Source of the DNA: Endozoicomonas sp031844845
GTDB lineage: Bacteria > Pseudomonadota > Gammaproteobacteria > Pseudomonadales > Endozoicomonadaceae
Length of the DNA stretch: 8,395 nucleotides
Reading direction: 5' to 3'
NCBI RefSeq assembly: GCF_031844845.1
Contig: NZ_JAVRMB020000044.1
Span: forward strand, 1-8,395
Shown: positions 6,627 to 8,395 of the stretch, piece by piece
Layout: every line of letters begins with the position of its first letter
How positions within the stretch are numbered: the first letter of the stretch is position 1
Notes under the pieces: model-generated
Told to the model about the DNA's origin: nothing
What the model saw: only the letters and a program-made list of their open reading frames with translations
Database searches by the model: none
Program-made: the position numbers and the translations under genes

Positions 6627-7063
6627 GATTTGCTCCTACCACTTTCCTGTTCCATCAACACCTGCGCCGCTTCAATTTTGTGCTGGCTCAATAACATCAT
6701 CAGCTTGACCAGATTGCCCAGGGGAGCATCTTTATCACCGGCTATCAGAACCGTTGTATCGGGTGCCTGTTTGACTTTTTCCAGCAGCGAAGTGGCGAAC
6801 ACTTCCCACTGATTAAACTTCTGCTCGCCTATAGCCCATGGCTCACCTTCTTCCAGAATACTGACGGTCAGTGTTTTTGGTGCACTGGTTACCGAAGCCT
6901 CCTGTTGTGTCGCCTGAGGCAGGTTCACCGGCAGGCTAAGGGTTTGCGCATTGGCAGTGAACAAAAGAAACACCATGACAATAAATACCACATCCAGTAG
7001 CGGAGTCAGGTCCGCCATGGAGAGTGAGGCATTGGTTTCATCAATGTCGTGGATCCGAATCAT
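6623..7063 (-). CDS. exbD: Biopolymer transport protein ExbD
   Basis: An inner-membrane subunit of the TonB energy transducer, 146 residues. It has a short cytoplasmic N-terminus, one membrane helix (about residues 22-38) and a periplasmic domain. D24 in the LTPLLDVVFIVMVFLL motif is the conserved membrane aspartate (D25 in E. coli ExbD) needed for proton use. It forms the proton channel with ExbB and drives TonB. The start overlaps the exbB stop by four bases (ATGA), and the stop overlaps the hmuT start the same way, so translation is coupled on both sides. The TolR/ExbD family assignment is secure; TolR is excluded by the neighbouring tonB and haem genes. Confidence 0.93.
   Translation of the reverse strand: MIRIHDIDETNASLSMADLTPLLDVVFIVMVFLLFTANAQTLSLPVNLPQATQQEASVTSAPKTLTVSILEEGEPWAIGEQKFNQWEVFATSLLEKVKQAPDTTVLIAGDKDAPLGNLVKLMMLLSQHKIEAAQVLMEQESGRSKS
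6631..6640 (-). promoter_or_regulatory. Ribosome binding site of hmuT
   Basis: Read on the - strand this is GGTAGGAGCA, ending 4 bases before the hmuT ATG at 6626, with its AGGAG core 6 bases from the start codon. It is the strongest Shine-Dalgarno of the operon and lies within the end of exbD. This fits a need for more periplasmic binding protein than transporter. Confidence 0.6.
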
Positions 7064-7836
7064 GCCGCTACTGCTCCGGCATTGACTATCTCCGGGAGAC
7101 CGGCAGCTTCAGGACGGCCAGAGGCAGTGCAGGCTCTATCATTTTTTACGCTAAAGCCTTTAACGGTTGATACTGAAGGCACAGTTGCCAATCCATCGTC
7201 GTCCATGCTCAGGCCTTCCAGAATCAGGTTGGTGTGATTCAGGGCAAACTCCAGTTTGGCCAGATAATGGTTTGTCCAGACACCAAAGCCATGAGCGGCA
7301 GCCAGTGCCGGAATGGCAATCATCAGGCCAAACGCAGTGGTAAACATGGCCTGCCAGAGACCCGCGGCCAGAATGTCCGGGGTAACCGGGCCTGCTACAG
7401 CGGCAATATCCCGGAACATATCAATCATGCCAAGAACAGTACCCAGCAGACCCAGCATAGGCGACAGTACACCAATCAACATCAGTGGCTTGAGCCAGGC
7501 ATTCAGGGAGCGTTTCTGTTTGAGTAGCCAGAGACCGGCCACTTCTTCCCGCACTTCTTTTTTACAGGTGTTGTGGCTCAGTAATACGGCGATACCCTGA
7601 CGAACACCTTGCCCCTGTCGCAGATTCTTGCAAAGGTCATTTTTGCTTTCAGCGTGTTTGTCGCAGTCACAGCACTGGCGCACTTCATTAAAAAGCTGGG
7701 TCAGTCCTTTGCGGCTCATAGATGGCAGCAGGGTATAGGTCACCAGCCGCTCAAGAATCATGGCCAGCCCAAGGCATGAGGTGATCAGTAATGGCCAGGC
7801 CATGATCCCCAGTGATGCAAGATTTTCTGTCAACAT
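7060..7836 (-). CDS. exbB: ExbB proton channel protein of the TonB system
   Basis: An inner-membrane proton channel subunit (MotA/TolQ/ExbB family), 258 residues, with membrane helices near 10-36, 113-140 and 156-182. The second and third carry the conserved SPMLGLLGTVLGMIDMF and GLWQAMFTTAFGLMIAIPAL segments. It forms the pentameric channel around ExbD that couples the proton gradient to TonB. Two features are unusual. The cytoplasmic loop carries a cysteine cluster (C55, C56, C58, C69, C91, with H61). A polar and then Ala/Pro/Gly-rich C-terminal tail of about 48 residues follows the last conserved part. The gene lies 25 bases after tonB with a modest AGG Shine-Dalgarno, and its stop overlaps the exbD start. 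Confidence 0.92.
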   Translation of the reverse strand: MLTENLASLGIMAWPLLITSCLGLAMILERLVTYTLLPSMSRKGLTQLFNEVRQCCDCDKHAESKNDLCKNLRQGQGVRQGIAVLLSHNTCKKEVREEVAGLWLLKQKRSLNAWLKPLMLIGVLSPMLGLLGTVLGMIDMFRDIAAVAGPVTPDILAAGLWQAMFTTAFGLMIAIPALAAAHGFGVWTNHYLAKLEFALNHTNLILEGLSMDDDGLATVPSVSTVKGFSVKNDRACTASGRPEAAGLPEIVNAGAVAA

Positions 7837-7861
7837 GGCGTTACCTGCTTAAAAGAATAAA

Positions 7862-8395
7862 TCAACTGATTTCAAATGCGACGGGGATATGTACCCGGGA
7901 TTTCACAAATTGGCGATTACGCTGCTCTGGTTTAAACGACCAGCGTTTAACGGCTTCCGTAGCTGCCTTATCCAGAATGGGGTAACCGGATGACTCAAGA
8001 ATGTCGATGCTGATCGGGTTTCCTCGCTCATCGATAATCACATCCAGCATCACCACACCCTGCTGATTTCTGCGTTGCGCCAGTTTCGGGTAACGGGGTT
8101 CAACCCAGTTACGGATCGCAGGCTCGGTCACCATCACTGGCTCATTACTGAGCCCGGGCGACGGACTTTTTTCCGTCACCGTTCTTTCCATCACCGGCTC
8201 TGCTGGCTCCGTCACTGCCTGCTTCTGTTTCTTTTCAACCGGTTTGGGCTTTTCAACAATCTTTTTTGGTTTTTTCTTGACTGGCTCTGGTTTGGGTTCT
8301 TTCTTCTTAAGAACGGCTTTAGCCTTTTCTACCGGTTTTTGGATGACTTTGGGTTCTGGCTTTGGCGCTTCTTTCACCACAGGCTCTTCAACCTG
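7862..8395 (-). CDS. tonB: TonB energy transducer, N-terminus outside window
   Basis: The C-terminal 177 residues of TonB, which spans the periplasm and transfers ExbB/ExbD energy to outer-membrane receptors, here presumably a haem receptor. The visible part begins in a Pro/Lys/Glu-rich linker with many KP and EP pairs (first about 60 residues), then a Ser/Thr/Pro-rich stretch. It ends in the TonB C-terminal domain: EPRYPKLAQRR, QGVVMLDVIIDERG, ILESSGYPILDKAA and AVKRWSFKPEQ. The frame stays open to the window edge. The internal GTG at 8380 is not the start, because the N-terminal membrane anchor must lie beyond position 8395. It is the first visible gene of the operon; its promoter is not in the window. 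It corresponds to Vibrio tonB1 by gene order. Confidence 0.93.
   Translation of the reverse strand, partial: QVEEPVVKEAPKPEPKVIQKPVEKAKAVLKKKEPKPEPVKKKPKKIVEKPKPVEKKQKQAVTEPAEPVMERTVTEKSPSPGLSNEPVMVTEPAIRNWVEPRYPKLAQRRNQQGVVMLDVIIDERGNPISIDILESSGYPILDKAATEAVKRWSFKPEQRNRQFVKSRVHIPVAFEIS

Noticed and set aside
8378..8380. GTG as the start of tonB
   Set aside because: The frame continues unbroken to the window edge with the same Pro/Glu/Lys-rich sequence, and the membrane anchor required in TonB is missing, so the gene begins outside the window.
1..8395. CRISPR array, tRNA, rRNA or insertion sequence
   Set aside because: No regularly spaced repeats with unique spacers, no tRNA cloverleaf or rRNA signature, and no transposase motifs were seen on either strand. 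The only tandem array is the short GCGGGAA repeat.

Overview
The window looks like chromosome of a marine-type gammaproteobacterium. The gene order tonB-exbB-exbD-hmuT-hmuU-hmuV is the one known from the Vibrio tonB1-exbB1-exbD1-hutBCD haem locus, and the protein features resemble Vibrio or Oceanospirillales (for example Endozoicomonas-like) relatives. The genus is an inference and cannot be settled from this sequence alone.

Left part (1-414): a non-coding region that opens with a composite regulatory site, a Fur-type box (73-91) and a perfect FNR/Anr-type dyad (115-128). Their geometry fits a promoter firing leftward, out of the window. An inverted repeat sits close to the first gene.

Centre-left (415-3774, + strand): two paralogous, rather AT-rich genes in tandem. 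Each encodes a protein of about 510 residues with an N-terminal export signal, a short conserved domain, a hydrophobic region, a family-specific middle block and a C-terminal AAA+ ATPase module. The module reads like the ATPase of Lon protease (Walker A and B, sensor 1, arginine finger, sensor 2) but has no Lon N-terminal domain and no S16 protease domain. I know of no characterised family with this architecture, and this pair is the most novel part of the window. The roughly 300 bases between the two genes hold hairpins and possible short or decayed reading frames but no convincing gene.

Junction (3775-3860): a long imperfect hairpin fused to a GCGGGAA tandem repeat lies between the second AAA+ gene and the converging haem operon.

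Right part (3861-8395, - strand): a tightly packed haem-uptake operon, read right to left as tonB (5' end outside the window), exbB, exbD, hmuT, hmuU, hmuV. TonB-ExbB-ExbD energises an outer-membrane haem receptor that is not in this window. HmuT binds haem in the periplasm, and HmuU/HmuV import it across the inner membrane with ATP. Junctions of 4-nt ATGA overlaps, an 11-nt overlap and a 2-nt gap indicate translational coupling. The operon promoter lies beyond the right edge.
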